A stretch of 33,987 nt of DNA from an uncultured bacterium (GTDB lineage Bacteria; Pseudomonadota; Alphaproteobacteria; SP197), in the NCBI GenBank assembly GCA_938014945.1, contig CALLQH010000334.1:1-33987 (forward strand), written 5' to 3'. The translations under genes and the position numbers were made by a program. Within the stretch, counting starts at the first letter, position 1; every line of letters starts with the position of its first letter. The notes under the pieces are model-generated. The model ran no database searches and was not told the origin of the DNA. It was given only the letters and a program-made list of their open reading frames with translations. Shown one piece after another: positions 7,656-16,091 of this stretch.

Positions 7656-7946
7656 ATGAAGATCATGACTTGCCCGCTCAACGGGCCCCGCAACATCTCC
7701 GAGTTCGCCTACGGCGGCGAGGTCAAGGACCTGCCCGCGCCCGGTTGCGACAACGAGACCTGGGTCGATTACGTCTATCTGCAGGAGAATCTGGCAGGCG
7801 TCGTGAAGGAGTGGTGGTACCACACCCCGACCGCCTTCTGGTTCATCGCCGAGCGCGACACGCGCACCGACACGATCCTGAAGACCTACGCCGCATCCGA
7901 GGTGTTCAAGGAGCGCGTCGACTTTTCTGCCGGCCCCAAGGAGTAG
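7656..7946 (+). CDS. soxD: Sarcosine oxidase-type delta subunit, zinc ligands altered
   Basis: Small delta subunit of the heterotetrameric oxidase, 96 residues, starting at ATG 7656 just after a GAGGGAC ribosome site; an open frame back to 7611 overlaps soxB and is not used. The family pattern EFAYGGEV and the later FWFIAERDT block are present. Characterised SoxD binds zinc with a CxxC near the N-terminus and an HxxxC further on. Here the first motif is Cys6-Pro-Leu-Asn9 and the second His56-Thr-Pro-Thr-Ala60, so two of four ligands are missing. This variant resembles delta subunits of the wider SoxBDAG/N-methylglutamate dehydrogenase family, suggesting a paralogous enzyme. Confidence 0.9.
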   Translation: MKIMTCPLNGPRNISEFAYGGEVKDLPAPGCDNETWVDYVYLQENLAGVVKEWWYHTPTAFWFIAERDTRTDTILKTYAASEVFKERVDFSAGPKE

Positions 7947-7952
7947 GCGTCG

Positions 7953-10898
7953 ATGAATCGCAACCGTCTGGCCGACAAGGGCCATTTCATCGACCGCAGC
8001 AAGCCGCTCGACTTCACCTTCGACGGCAAGCGCTACATGGGTTTCGAGGGCGACACCATCACCTCGGCCCTGATGGCCAACGACGTGAAGATCATCTCGC
8101 GTTCGTTCAAGTACCACCGCCCGCGCGCCACGGTCTCCATGGCCGGGCACGACGCCAACCCGCTGGTCCAGGTGGGCGACGAGGCCAACGTGGTTGCCGA
8201 TACGCGCCAGGTCGAGGCGGGCATGGTCGTGGAGGCCCAGAACGTTTCGGGCAGCCTCGAGAACGACCGCATGCAGTATCTCGACAAGATGGGCAAGTTC
8301 CTGCCCGTCGGCTTCTACTACAAGGCCTTCTTCAAGCCGAAGGGCGCCTGGAAGCGCTGGGAGCCGATGATCCGGCGCATGGCGGGACTCGGCAAGGTCG
8401 ACCTCAACGCCCCCCACGGCTATTTCGACAAGCAGTACCTGTGGGCCGACGTCTGTGTCGTCGGCGGCGGCCCTGCCGGCCTTGCCGCCGCCCTTGAGGC
8501 CGCCGAGGCGAGCCCCGACATCGAGGTCGTGCTGGTCGAGGAGACGCCCCATCTGGGCGGCGCCCTCTCCTACGCCCGCTTCGATGCCGCAGGCCAGCGC
8601 GCCGACGCCGAGCGCAGGAAGCTGGTCGAGGCGGTGACCGCCCAGGCCAACATCCGCGTCCTGACGAACGCCTACTGCAACGGCTGGTTCACCGACCACT
8701 TCCTGCCCATCATCCAGGGCAACCGCATGTTCAAGCTGCGGGCAAAGTCGGTGGTGGTCGCCACCGGCAGCTACGAGCAGCCGCTGGTCTTCCGCAACAA
8801 CGACCTGCCAGGCGTCATGTACGGCTCCGCCGTGCAGCGCCTGATCAACCGCTACGGCGTCAAGCCCGGCAGCCGCGCCGTCATCGCCACGAGCAATCCG
8901 GACGGATATGCCGCCGCGCTCGACATGATGGACGCCGGCATCGAGGTTGCCACCATCGCCGACCTCAATGCCGAGCGCCCGCACCATGAGCTGGCCGACG
9001 CCGTCGCCGACCGGGGCATCCCCGTCAGCCTGGGCGCCACGGTCTACGAGGCGCTGGCCAAGCCGCACCTCAACGGCATCGAGGGTGCGCGCATCGCCAA
9101 GATCACCGGCGAGGGCCGTGTCGCCGAGCGCCACGACACCTTCGACTGCGATCTCATCGTCAGCTCGATCGGCTGGCAGCCCGCCGCCAACCTGATCTGG
9201 CACGCCGGCGGCAAGACCCCCTACAACGACGCCACCGCCATGTTCGAGATCGGCGAGCTGCCCGAGGGCATGCATGCGGCCGGTTCCGTGGCGGCCTGCT
9301 TCCTGCTCGACACCGTGATCGAGCAGGGCCGCGCGGCCGGATGGTCGGCGGCCAAGGATGCCGGGTTCACCCGCGGCGCCATGCCGAGCGTGAGGAACGA
9401 CAAGGGCGAGATGGGCCAGAACCACCCCTGGCCGATCTTCGAGCACGAAAAGGGCAAGGACTTCGTCGACTTCGACGAGGACCTGCAGATCCACGACCTC
9501 AACAACGCCGTGCACGAGGGTTACGCGCACATCGAGCTGATGAAGCGCTTCTCGACCTGTGGCATGGGTCCAAGCCAGGGCCGCCATTCCTGGCTCAACG
9601 CCATCCGCCTCAACGCCAAGGCCAACGGCCTTTCGGTCAACGAGGCCGGCATGACGACGCAGCGCCCGCCCTATACCGCCGAGAAGATCGGCGTGCTGGC
9701 CGGCCGCAGCTTCGAGCCCAAGCGTTTCACCGCCATGCACAACCGCCATGTCGAGGCGGGCGGAAAGATGATGCTGGCGGGCCTGTGGTACCGCCCGGAG
9801 TTCTATGGCGACGCATCGCGCCGCGCAGAGAACATCCGCGAGGAGGTTGCCGCGGTGCGCGGCGGCGTCGGCCTGATCGACGTCTCGACGCTCGGCGGCC
9901 TGGAGCTGCGCGGGCCCGATGCCGCCGAGATGATGGAGCGCATGTACACCTGGGCCTACAAGAAGCAGGAGACCGGGCGCGCGCGTTACACGCTGATGAC
10001 CGACATGACCGGCGTCATCACCGACGACGGCGTGGCCTGCCGCTTCGGCGACAACCACTTCTATGTCACGGCCACCACCTCCGGCGTCGACGGCGTCTAC
10101 AAGGAGATGCTCTTCTGGAACGCCCAGTGGCGCCTGAAGGTCGACATCACCAACGTCACCGGCGCCTATTGCGGCGTCAACATCGCCGGGCCGAAGTCCC
10201 GCGAGGTGCTGGAGAAGCTGACCGACGAGGACCTTTCGGCCGGCGCCTTCCCCTACATGGGCGTGCGCATGGCGACCGTGGCGGGCATCCCCTGCCGCCT
10301 GCTGCGCGTCGGTTTCGTCGGCGAGCTGGGCTTCGAGATCCACTGCCCCGCCCATTCGGGCGAGGCGCTGTGGGACGCCATCATGGAAGCGGGCAAGCCC
10401 CACGGCATCCGCCCCTTCGGCGTGGAATGCCAGCGCCTGCTGCGCCTGGAGAAGGGCCACATCATCGTCAGCCAGGATACCGACGGCCTGACCAATCCGC
10501 TGGAAGCCGACATGGAGTGGGCGCTGGCCAAGAAGCGCCCCTTCTTCATCGGCAAGCGTTCGATCGAGATCCAGCGCGACCACCTGCACCGCAAGCTGGT
10601 CGGCTTCGAGATCGCCGGCGAGAACCCGGCCATGCCCAAGGAATGCCACCTGGTGATCCGCGACGGCGAGATCGTCGGCCGCGTCACTTCCTGCTCCTAT
10701 TCGCCGACCCTGAAGAAGGCGATCGGTCTGGCTTATGTCGCGCCCGACCAGGCCGAGCCGGGCAGCAGCTTCGAGGTGCGCGTCGACAGCGGCCAGATGG
10801 CGGGCACGCGGGTGAAGATCGACACCAGCAAGACCGTCACCTGCAAGGTCGTGAAGCTGCCCTTCTACGATCCCGAAGGGGCGCGCCAGGAACTCTGA
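7953..10898 (+). CDS. soxA: Sarcosine oxidase-type alpha subunit
   Basis: Large subunit of 981 residues, the usual length for SoxA. The N-terminal third contains a ferredoxin-like fold region that carries no Fe-S cysteine cluster in this family. A Rossmann dinucleotide motif follows (VCVVGGGPAGLAAA, from residue 167). The C-terminal half, from about residue 600, is a GcvT-like folate-binding domain (VGLIDVSTLGGLELRG, LLRVGFVGELGFEI) that captures the formaldehyde unit as 5,10-methylene-tetrahydrofolate. AAGGAG at about 7938 precedes ATG 7953. It lies 6 bp after soxD and 43 bp before soxG, so the four subunits should be made from one mRNA. Confidence 0.95.
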   Translation: MNRNRLADKGHFIDRSKPLDFTFDGKRYMGFEGDTITSALMANDVKIISRSFKYHRPRATVSMAGHDANPLVQVGDEANVVADTRQVEAGMVVEAQNVSGSLENDRMQYLDKMGKFLPVGFYYKAFFKPKGAWKRWEPMIRRMAGLGKVDLNAPHGYFDKQYLWADVCVVGGGPAGLAAALEAAEASPDIEVVLVEETPHLGGALSYARFDAAGQRADAERRKLVEAVTAQANIRVLTNAYCNGWFTDHFLPIIQGNRMFKLRAKSVVVATGSYEQPLVFRNNDLPGVMYGSAVQRLINRYGVKPGSRAVIATSNPDGYAAALDMMDAGIEVATIADLNAERPHHELADAVADRGIPVSLGATVYEALAKPHLNGIEGARIAKITGEGRVAERHDTFDCDLIVSSIGWQPAANLIWHAGGKTPYNDATAMFEIGELPEGMHAAGSVAACFLLDTVIEQGRAAGWSAAKDAGFTRGAMPSVRNDKGEMGQNHPWPIFEHEKGKDFVDFDEDLQIHDLNNAVHEGYAHIELMKRFSTCGMGPSQGRHSWLNAIRLNAKANGLSVNEAGMTTQRPPYTAEKIGVLAGRSFEPKRFTAMHNRHVEAGGKMMLAGLWYRPEFYGDASRRAENIREEVAAVRGGVGLIDVSTLGGLELRGPDAAEMMERMYTWAYKKQETGRARYTLMTDMTGVITDDGVACRFGDNHFYVTATTSGVDGVYKEMLFWNAQWRLKVDITNVTGAYCGVNIAGPKSREVLEKLTDEDLSAGAFPYMGVRMATVAGIPCRLLRVGFVGELGFEIHCPAHSGEALWDAIMEAGKPHGIRPFGVECQRLLRLEKGHIIVSQDTDGLTNPLEADMEWALAKKRPFFIGKRSIEIQRDHLHRKLVGFEIAGENPAMPKECHLVIRDGEIVGRVTSCSYSPTLKKAIGLAYVAPDQAEPGSSFEVRVDSGQMAGTRVKIDTSKTVTCKVVKLPFYDPEGARQEL

Positions 10899-10941
10899 GC
10901 GCGAACCCGACCCCGACCACCGCTTGCCCCGGACAACGACC

Positions 10942-11646
10942 ATGGCTGATGCCGCACTGAAGCCCACGGACCTCACCCGCCGCTCGAACCTCTACCGCGT
11001 ATCGAGCCAGCTCGGCGCGCGCTGGAGCGAGGTCAACGGCTTTGCCGCGCCCATGCACTATGGCGATGCGGCCGCCGAGGCCGCCGCGGCCAGGAACCTC
11101 GCCATCGCCGATCTCGCCGCCCTGCCGCGCGCCGGCTACAAGGGCTGGGACATGGCAACCTGGGCGACCGGCCAGGGCGTCGACCTGCCCGAGCCCAATC
11201 GCGCGCGCGCCCAGGCCGACGGCACCCTGGCGATGCGCCTGTCGAACGGCGAACTGGTCCTGCTCTCGGGCGATGATGCCGGGGCCGCCACCATCGACAA
11301 GCTGGCGGGCGCCTGGTCCATGGACGGCGCCGTCTGTTTCCCCGTGCCCCGCTCGGACACCAACACGCGCCTTGCCATCACCGGCACGCACACGCCCCAG
11401 ATGATGGCCAAGATGTGCGGCATCGACCTGCGGGCGCACCGTTTCGAGAACCACCAGATCGCCCAGACCAGCGTCGCGCGCATGAACGCCATCCTGGTGC
11501 GCAACGACCGCGGCGATACCTACGCCCTCGACATGGTGCTGGACTCCGCCTCGGCCGTGTACATGTGGGAATGCCTGACCGACGCCATGGCCGAATTCGG
11601 CGGCCGTCCGGTGGGCCTGGAGGCGGTGCGCGCCCTTTCGGCCTGA
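10942..11646 (+). CDS. soxG: Sarcosine oxidase-type gamma subunit
   Basis: Gamma subunit of the heterotetrameric oxidase, 234 residues, structurally related to the GcvT folate-binding fold. The family segment LGARWSEVNGFAAPMHYGD lies near the N-terminus, and ALDMVLDSASAVYMWECLTDAMAEFG near the C-terminus. ATG 10942 (Met-Ala-Asp-Ala) is preferred over an upstream TTG at 10924, which would add only six residues without a better ribosome site. It is the last gene of the operon; a hairpin-plus-T-run terminator overlaps its stop codon. Confidence 0.9.
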   Translation: MADAALKPTDLTRRSNLYRVSSQLGARWSEVNGFAAPMHYGDAAAEAAAARNLAIADLAALPRAGYKGWDMATWATGQGVDLPEPNRARAQADGTLAMRLSNGELVLLSGDDAGAATIDKLAGAWSMDGAVCFPVPRSDTNTRLAITGTHTPQMMAKMCGIDLRAHRFENHQIAQTSVARMNAILVRNDRGDTYALDMVLDSASAVYMWECLTDAMAEFGGRPVGLEAVRALSA

Positions 11647-11668
11647 GCCGAAGTGCGGCTGCTTTTTT
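11646..11668 (+). terminator. Intrinsic terminator of the sox operon
   Basis: AGCCG (11646-11650), loop AAGTG, CGGCT (11656-11660), then GCTTTTTT (11661-11668). The GC stem followed directly by six T residues, at the end of soxG, is a classical rho-independent terminator. Confidence 0.8.
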
Positions 11669-11752
11669 CGCAGCAACCCGGTACCGCCGTCAGGCGTTCA
11701 GCCTTCTGAGGTGGGGGCCTGCATGGTGCGCCCCCGTCAGGAGGCGACCAGC

Positions 11753-11917
11753 ATGACGACCCGCGATTCCCGCGATCCTTCCGGCGACGACGCCCCGGCC
11801 CAGCGCTGCTGTTCGGCCGAGGCTGCGGTGATGCACTGGGCACTGCGCCACATTGCGGCGAAACGGCCGGCTCCGGCAGAGACCGCCGACGCGGCGCAGG
11901 ACGACGATCACGTCTGA
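11753..11917 (+). CDS. Small hypothetical protein (54 aa)
   Basis: A 54-residue ORF starting at ATG 11753 with a strong AGGAGG (11739-11744) 8 nt upstream, placed after the sox terminator. It is hydrophilic, with a Cys-Cys pair near residue 20 (RCCSAEAAVMHWALRHIA) and an acidic tail (AAQDDDHV). The CCSAEAAVMHWALRH stretch could form one amphipathic helix. I recognise no family. The ribosome site and the clean fit between the terminator and the convergent cyclase gene (which ends at 11921) support real translation, but length alone cannot prove it. Confidence 0.45.
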   Translation: MTTRDSRDPSGDDAPAQRCCSAEAAVMHWALRHIAAKRPAPAETADAAQDDDHV

Positions 11918-11920
11918 AGC

Positions 11921-13666
11921 TCAGTCCGGCAGACCCGCCGCCGCGAGCGCCTCGCGATGGTGCGCGCGGTCTTCCTCACGCACATAGTTCAGCCCCGCGA
12001 CATGGGCGGCAGCCGAAAAACCGGGTTCGCGCCTGAGGATGTCGCGCGCGTTCGCATCGGCCGTCGCCTTGTCGCCCAGCATGGCGGCTGAACCGGCGAC
12101 GAAGCCGAGGCCCGCGACATCGCCCAAGGTCATGTTGCGATAGGATTCCAGCGCCTCGCCGTAGCGGCGGGCGACGAAATAGGCCCGCCCCAGGTGGCCC
12201 CAGAAGCGCGCGGGGTGGAAGGGGTTGAGCGTCATCGCGCGGCGGATCCATTTGACCCCTTCCTCCGCCTGGCCCTGCCAGGTGAGGATTTCCCCCTTCT
12301 GCACGACGATGAGGTCGTCGTTGGGATTGAGCGCCAGCGCCCGTTCCTCGTGCAGCGCGGCCTTTTCGATGTCGCGGTAGATCATGGCGACCGCCGCCGC
12401 CAGCCGCTGGACATCGCTGTCGTTGTCGTCGAGACGGCGCGCCGTTTCCACCGCATCGACGATCAGCGCCTCGGTCGCGGTGCGGTCCTCGCACCAGCCC
12501 CAGCCCCATTGCTGGCCCAGGATGCAGGCCCTCCAGGCGTGGGCATGGGCATAACCGGGGTCGAGCGCGACCGCCTTGTTGATCAGCTCCAGCGCCTGGG
12601 CGTTGCAGGTCCGGTCGGAGCGGTGATGCAGCAGCTTGGCGGCAAGGACGCAGTCATAGGCCGCCATGTTTTCCGGCCGCTTGCGCTTCACCCGCTCGGC
12701 GGTCACGACCTCCAGGCGACCGGGCAGCACGGCGACGATGGTGCGGGTCAGTTCGTCCTGCAGATCAAAGATGTCGTCGAGCTGACGGTCGTAGCGTTCG
12801 GCCCAGATGTGGCGGTCGCTCTCGGCCTCGATCAGCTGCACGGTGACGCGCACCCGGTTGCCGGCGCGGCGCACGCTGCCCTCCAGGATGTAGCGCACGC
12901 CCAGTTCGCGGGCGACCTGGGGCACGTTGATCGCCCGGCCCTTGTAGCCCATCACCGAATTGCGCGAGATGACGAAGAGCTCCTTGAAGCGGCTGAGCTC
13001 GGTGAGGATGTCCTCGGTGATGCCGTCGGCGAAGAATTCCTGTTCGGGATCGCTGCTCATGTTGGCAAAGGGCAGCACGGCGATGGAGGGCAGTTCCGAG
13101 TCGGGCCGTTCGCTATCGCCGCCGCCGTCGGCGTCGCCGGAGGCCTGGTCGCCGGGGGACCAGTGCCAGACGCGCACAGGGCGCGCGATGTTCTTGAAGC
13201 TCTGCTCGCCGCCGTCGACGAAGGTCGCCACGGCGCGGCCGTCGACCTGGTCGTGGGCGGCAGCCGACAGACAGATGCCGCCGGGCGCCGCGGCAGCCTC
13301 CAGCCGGGCGGCAAGGTTCACGCCCTCGCCGAAGACCTCGCCGCGATCCTCGATGACATCGCCGAGATTGATGCCGATGCGAATGGCGACCTGTTCGTCC
13401 TCGGGCACCCCGGCCTGGCGGGTGGCAAGCTCGGTCTGGATCGCCGTCGAGGTGTCGACCGCCAGCACGACGCTGGGGAACACCGCCAGGATGGCGTCAC
13501 CCGCGTAGCGCAGCACCGTGCCGCCGGAATCCTTGATCGCGGCGCTGACGTCGTCGAGCACGGCCATGACGCGCCGATGGGTGCCTTCCTCATCGACGCC
13601 GGTCAGGCGGCTGTAACCGGCGACGTCGGCATAGAAGATCGCGACGAGCCGGCGCGTGGCGCTCAT
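11921..13666 (-). CDS. Class III nucleotide cyclase with TolB-like and TPR regions
   Basis: Signal-transduction protein of 581 residues, probably making cAMP in the cytosol. The N-terminal class III cyclase domain (about 1-175) has both metal Asps, Asp14 (FYADVAGYSR) and Asp57 (RYAGDAIL), and the transition-state pair Asn117/Arg121 (VNLAAR). A Ser/Asp-rich linker leads into a FlgO/TolB-N-like region (PSIAVLPFANMSSDPEQEFFADG, about 190-310). TPR repeats fill the rest (for example around ALDPGYAHAHAWRACILG). This architecture is common in rhizobia and relatives, often in many copies. It is transcribed leftward, 80 bp after the Rieske gene, with no obvious partner. Confidence 0.9.
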   Translation of the reverse strand: MSATRRLVAIFYADVAGYSRLTGVDEEGTHRRVMAVLDDVSAAIKDSGGTVLRYAGDAILAVFPSVVLAVDTSTAIQTELATRQAGVPEDEQVAIRIGINLGDVIEDRGEVFGEGVNLAARLEAAAAPGGICLSAAAHDQVDGRAVATFVDGGEQSFKNIARPVRVWHWSPGDQASGDADGGGDSERPDSELPSIAVLPFANMSSDPEQEFFADGITEDILTELSRFKELFVISRNSVMGYKGRAINVPQVARELGVRYILEGSVRRAGNRVRVTVQLIEAESDRHIWAERYDRQLDDIFDLQDELTRTIVAVLPGRLEVVTAERVKRKRPENMAAYDCVLAAKLLHHRSDRTCNAQALELINKAVALDPGYAHAHAWRACILGQQWGWGWCEDRTATEALIVDAVETARRLDDNDSDVQRLAAAVAMIYRDIEKAALHEERALALNPNDDLIVVQKGEILTWQGQAEEGVKWIRRAMTLNPFHPARFWGHLGRAYFVARRYGEALESYRNMTLGDVAGLGFVAGSAAMLGDKATADANARDILRREPGFSAAAHVAGLNYVREEDRAHHREALAAAGLPD

Positions 13667-13746
13667 GGGGTGTGCCCCCCTCTGCAGGATGGCGCCAGCA
13701 TAGGCCGCGCCGGTCCGCAGACAAGGACCATGGAGGGCGCCATCGC

Positions 13747-14949
13747 CTATTGCGCCGCCAGCGCCGCGCGTGCGGGCTCGCCGCCGGTCAGGGCGCGCGC
13801 CACCCAGAGCGCGACATGGCGGTTGTGCGCCTCCAGATGGGAGAGCGGCGCGCTATGGGCATGGCCGCTTTCCAGCGCCTTCTGGATCGCCGTGTTGACC
13901 GGCGTGTCCTCGTCGTTGAAGCGCTCGAAGAAGGCGGTGAATCGCGCCAGGCGTTCCGCGTAGTCGGGAAGCTCCCGTGCGCCCGGCGGCACCAGCACGT
14001 CGGCGGCCATGGTGCAGCGTCCCGCCGCCACCGGCACGACGCGGATCAGCAGGCCGCAATCGGGCTGCAGGTAGATGAAGAAGTTGGGCAGGACATAGAT
14101 CAGCAGGAAATTGCGCCGCTGGAAGTCGTCGAGCCCGGTGAGCGGTTCGAAGAACAGATCGGGCATCACCGCACCGTCCGGGCCTTCCTGCAGCAGGTTC
14201 TCGCGCGCCGGGGTCCACAGCAGGGTCCAGTCGCGGCCGATTTCGGCGCCGGCCTCCTCCCCGGGAAAGGTCTCCTGGAAGGTCTGGGGATGCAGCCCCG
14301 CGTGGTGGTAGCACTCGCCGTTGTCCTGCATGACCTTCCAGTCCCAGGGGATCTCGCCGCAGTCCACCGTGGCGGCCGTGGTCCAGTCGGCAAGGCCGTA
14401 GGCGGCGATATGGGGATCGAGGTCGGCAAGGCGCGGCGCCAGCGGGGCGGCGGCACCGTCGAGGTTCACATAGACGAAACCCTGCCAGAGCTCGTGGGCG
14501 ACCTCCTCGAGCCGCACCTCGGAGGTCTCGAAACAGGGGTGGCGTTCCATGTCGGGGGCGTTGCGCAGGCGTCCATCCAGGCCATAGGCCCAGGCGTGGT
14601 AGGGGCAGGTCAGCACCGCCTTGCGCCCGCTGCCCTCCAGCAGGCGCATCCAGCGGTGGCGGCACATGTTGGTGAAGACGCGCAGCACGCCGTCGTGGCC
14701 GCGCACCATGGCGAGCGGCACGCCCAGCACATCGCGCGCGACATAGGAGCCGGGCCGGGCGACCTCGTCGGCACGGCCGAGCGCGATCCAGCCGGCGCGG
14801 AAGATGGTTTCCTTCTCCAGCGCGAAGATTTCGGGATTGCAATAGGCATCGGGTGGCAGCGTGGTCCAGCCCGCGTTGGCCTCGTCGGCGATGGCCGCCA
14901 TCGCCGCAAGCGTTGCGCGCGTGCGTTGCGAAACCTCGGCCCTCTGCAT
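13747..14949 (-). CDS. Rieske non-haem iron oxygenase, large subunit (quaternary-amine type?)
   Basis: Oxygenase component of 400 residues. The Rieske [2Fe-2S] ligands are Cys96/His98 and Cys115/His118 (NMCRHRW ... CPYHAW). The mononuclear iron site is visible as ECYHHAGLH with His215 and His220. The bridging acid between the two centres is Glu212, not the Asp of classical ring-hydroxylating dioxygenases. Glu at this position is known in carnitine (CntA) and choline monooxygenases, so a quaternary-ammonium substrate is likely; glycine betaine would fit the nearby sox operon (inference). ATG 14949 is chosen with AGGGG upstream, although the frame stays open to 15003. No reductase partner is in the window. 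The gene lies 50 bp downstream of the DODA gene. Confidence 0.88.
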   Translation of the reverse strand: MQRAEVSQRTRATLAAMAAIADEANAGWTTLPPDAYCNPEIFALEKETIFRAGWIALGRADEVARPGSYVARDVLGVPLAMVRGHDGVLRVFTNMCRHRWMRLLEGSGRKAVLTCPYHAWAYGLDGRLRNAPDMERHPCFETSEVRLEEVAHELWQGFVYVNLDGAAAPLAPRLADLDPHIAAYGLADWTTAATVDCGEIPWDWKVMQDNGECYHHAGLHPQTFQETFPGEEAGAEIGRDWTLLWTPARENLLQEGPDGAVMPDLFFEPLTGLDDFQRRNFLLIYVLPNFFIYLQPDCGLLIRVVPVAAGRCTMAADVLVPPGARELPDYAERLARFTAFFERFNDEDTPVNTAIQKALESGHAHSAPLSHLEAHNRHVALWVARALTGGEPARAALAAQ

Positions 14950-14999
14950 GTCATGCCCCTTGTTGCCCGGTCCGACGATGGGTGGGGCAGGGAAGCCTG

Positions 15000-15788
15000 T
15001 CAATCCGCGTGGTCGAAGGCGAAGGCTGCCATGGAGAGGCTGCCGAATTCCCAGGCGTCGTGAATCAGGCGGGCCTCGCCGCCGCCCGCACCCCAGGCGA
15101 CGAAAAGCGGCAACAGGTGTTCCGGCGTCGGATGGGCGCGGCGGGCGTGAGGCATGACGGTGGCCCAGCCGGCCAGTGCGGCCTCGTCGCCCGATAGCAC
15201 GGCCTGTGTCATGGCCCCGGCGAAGTCCTGCGCCCAGGCCGTTTCGCCGTGGCCGCCGCGATGCATCCAGGTCATCGCTTCACGCAGGTTGTGGGTGAGA
15301 TTGCCGCTGCCCACGACCAGGACGTTTTCGTGCGCCAGCGGCCGCAGCAAACGGCCCAGTTCGATGTGTTCGGCCGCATCCTTGCCCGTCATCAGCGAAA
15401 GCTGGACCACGGGAATCTTGGCCGCCGGCCAGGCGATGGCGAGCGGGATCCAGGTGCCGTGGTCGAACCCGCGTTCGGGATCGAGATCGGCAATCATGCC
15501 CTGTTCGCCCAGCAGGTCCGCAACGCGCTGGGCCAGCTCCGGGCTGCCGGGCGCGGGATAGGTGGCGCGGTAGAGCTCCGGCGGGAAACCGCCGAAGTCG
15601 TGGATCGTCTCAGGCGCGGGCGAAAGGGTGAGACTGGGGCGCTGCGCCTCCCAATGGGCCGAGATGACAAGGATCGCGTGCGGCCGGTCGATGCGATCGG
15701 GCAGGGCGGCCAGGAAGTCCCGCGTGGGTGAGGGCTCGATCAGGGTCATCGGCGAGCCGTGGCCGAGGAACAGACTGGCCGGTTGCAT
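15000..15788 (-). CDS. DODA-type class III extradiol ring-cleavage dioxygenase
   Basis: A 262-residue member of the LigB/DODA family, the length of E. coli YgiD (4,5-DOPA dioxygenase). Likely metal-binding or catalytic histidines lie in FLGHGSPM (His10), ISAHWEAQ (His45) and GFDHGTW (His110), with further family blocks at GSGNLTHNL and the HPTPEHLLPLFVAWGA stretch near the C-terminus. ATG 15788 gives the typical MQPASLFLGHG start; the frame is open upstream to 15848. It is transcribed leftward, probably with the Rieske gene, from the divergent control region. YgiD-like enzymes cleave catechols in vitro; the true substrate is unknown. Confidence 0.9.
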   Translation of the reverse strand: MQPASLFLGHGSPMTLIEPSPTRDFLAALPDRIDRPHAILVISAHWEAQRPSLTLSPAPETIHDFGGFPPELYRATYPAPGSPELAQRVADLLGEQGMIADLDPERGFDHGTWIPLAIAWPAAKIPVVQLSLMTGKDAAEHIELGRLLRPLAHENVLVVGSGNLTHNLREAMTWMHRGGHGETAWAQDFAGAMTQAVLSGDEAALAGWATVMPHARRAHPTPEHLLPLFVAWGAGGGEARLIHDAWEFGSLSMAAFAFDHAD

Positions 15789-15907
15789 GGGCGATCTTTC
15801 AGGCGTGGGAACGACACAGCTAACGGGTGTTGCGCCGAAACGATGCAACCCATAGCCAAGATCGTGTGTGGCAAGCCCCCAGACAAGGGATTCCGCGCAC
15901 TTCCTGC

Positions 15908-15948
15908 GTTCACAGAATGAACTTGACCCTATCGTTCATGTGATGAAC
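15908..15948. promoter_or_regulatory. Paired GTTCA/TGAAC operator-like dyads
   Basis: GTTCA-N5-TGAAC (15908-15922) and GTTCAT-N3-ATGAAC (15934-15948). Their centres are 26 bp apart, about two and a half helical turns. The second dyad overlaps the spacer and -10 of the candidate promoter, a typical repressor position. Confidence 0.5.
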
Positions 15949-15951
15949 ATT
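15923..15951 (+). promoter_or_regulatory. Candidate sigma70-type promoter for the nonulosonate operon
   Basis: TTGACC (15923-15928, five of six to the -35 consensus), a 17-bp spacer, then AACATT (15946-15951, three of six to the -10 consensus), reading toward pseB. The region is AT-rich relative to its flanks. The weak -10 keeps confidence low. Confidence 0.4.
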
Positions 15952-16091
15952 GCCCTCGAGCCCGCAAGCGCCCACCATGGCAGGGGCTTTCCAGGCTGGT
16001 GACCCCCGTTCACCCGGCCTGCGGTAGCATGGGCGGGTCTTGCCCCCGCCGACCCCCGGCCAACCGCCATCCACAGCAGACGGACATCGCC

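Larger units (their letters stand above)
15789..16091. promoter_or_regulatory. Divergent intergenic region before the nonulosonate operon
   Basis: About 300 bp without a supported gene, separating the leftward DODA/Rieske genes from the rightward sugar operon. It contains two GTTCA/TGAAC dyads, a candidate rightward promoter (listed separately) and a weaker GTTGC-N11-GCAAC dyad (15829-15849) near the DODA start. The pseB reading frame is open back to 15999, so the right part could be coding if an earlier start is used. Confidence 0.6.

Noticed and set aside
10924..10941. TTG start adding six residues to SoxG
   Set aside because: ATG 10942 is a better start codon and the extra residues have no family support.
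7602..10976. 1124-codon open frame on the minus strand opposite soxD-soxA-soxG
   Set aside because: It is a mirror of GC-rich codon bias: the plus strand encodes clear SoxD/SoxA/SoxG domains, and the minus frame shows low-complexity Ala/Gly/His/Val-rich sequence with no motifs.
12194..15063. Long plus-strand open frames opposite the cyclase and Rieske genes
   Set aside because: Both overlap genes with intact catalytic motifs on the minus strand, and the translations have no recognisable domain.
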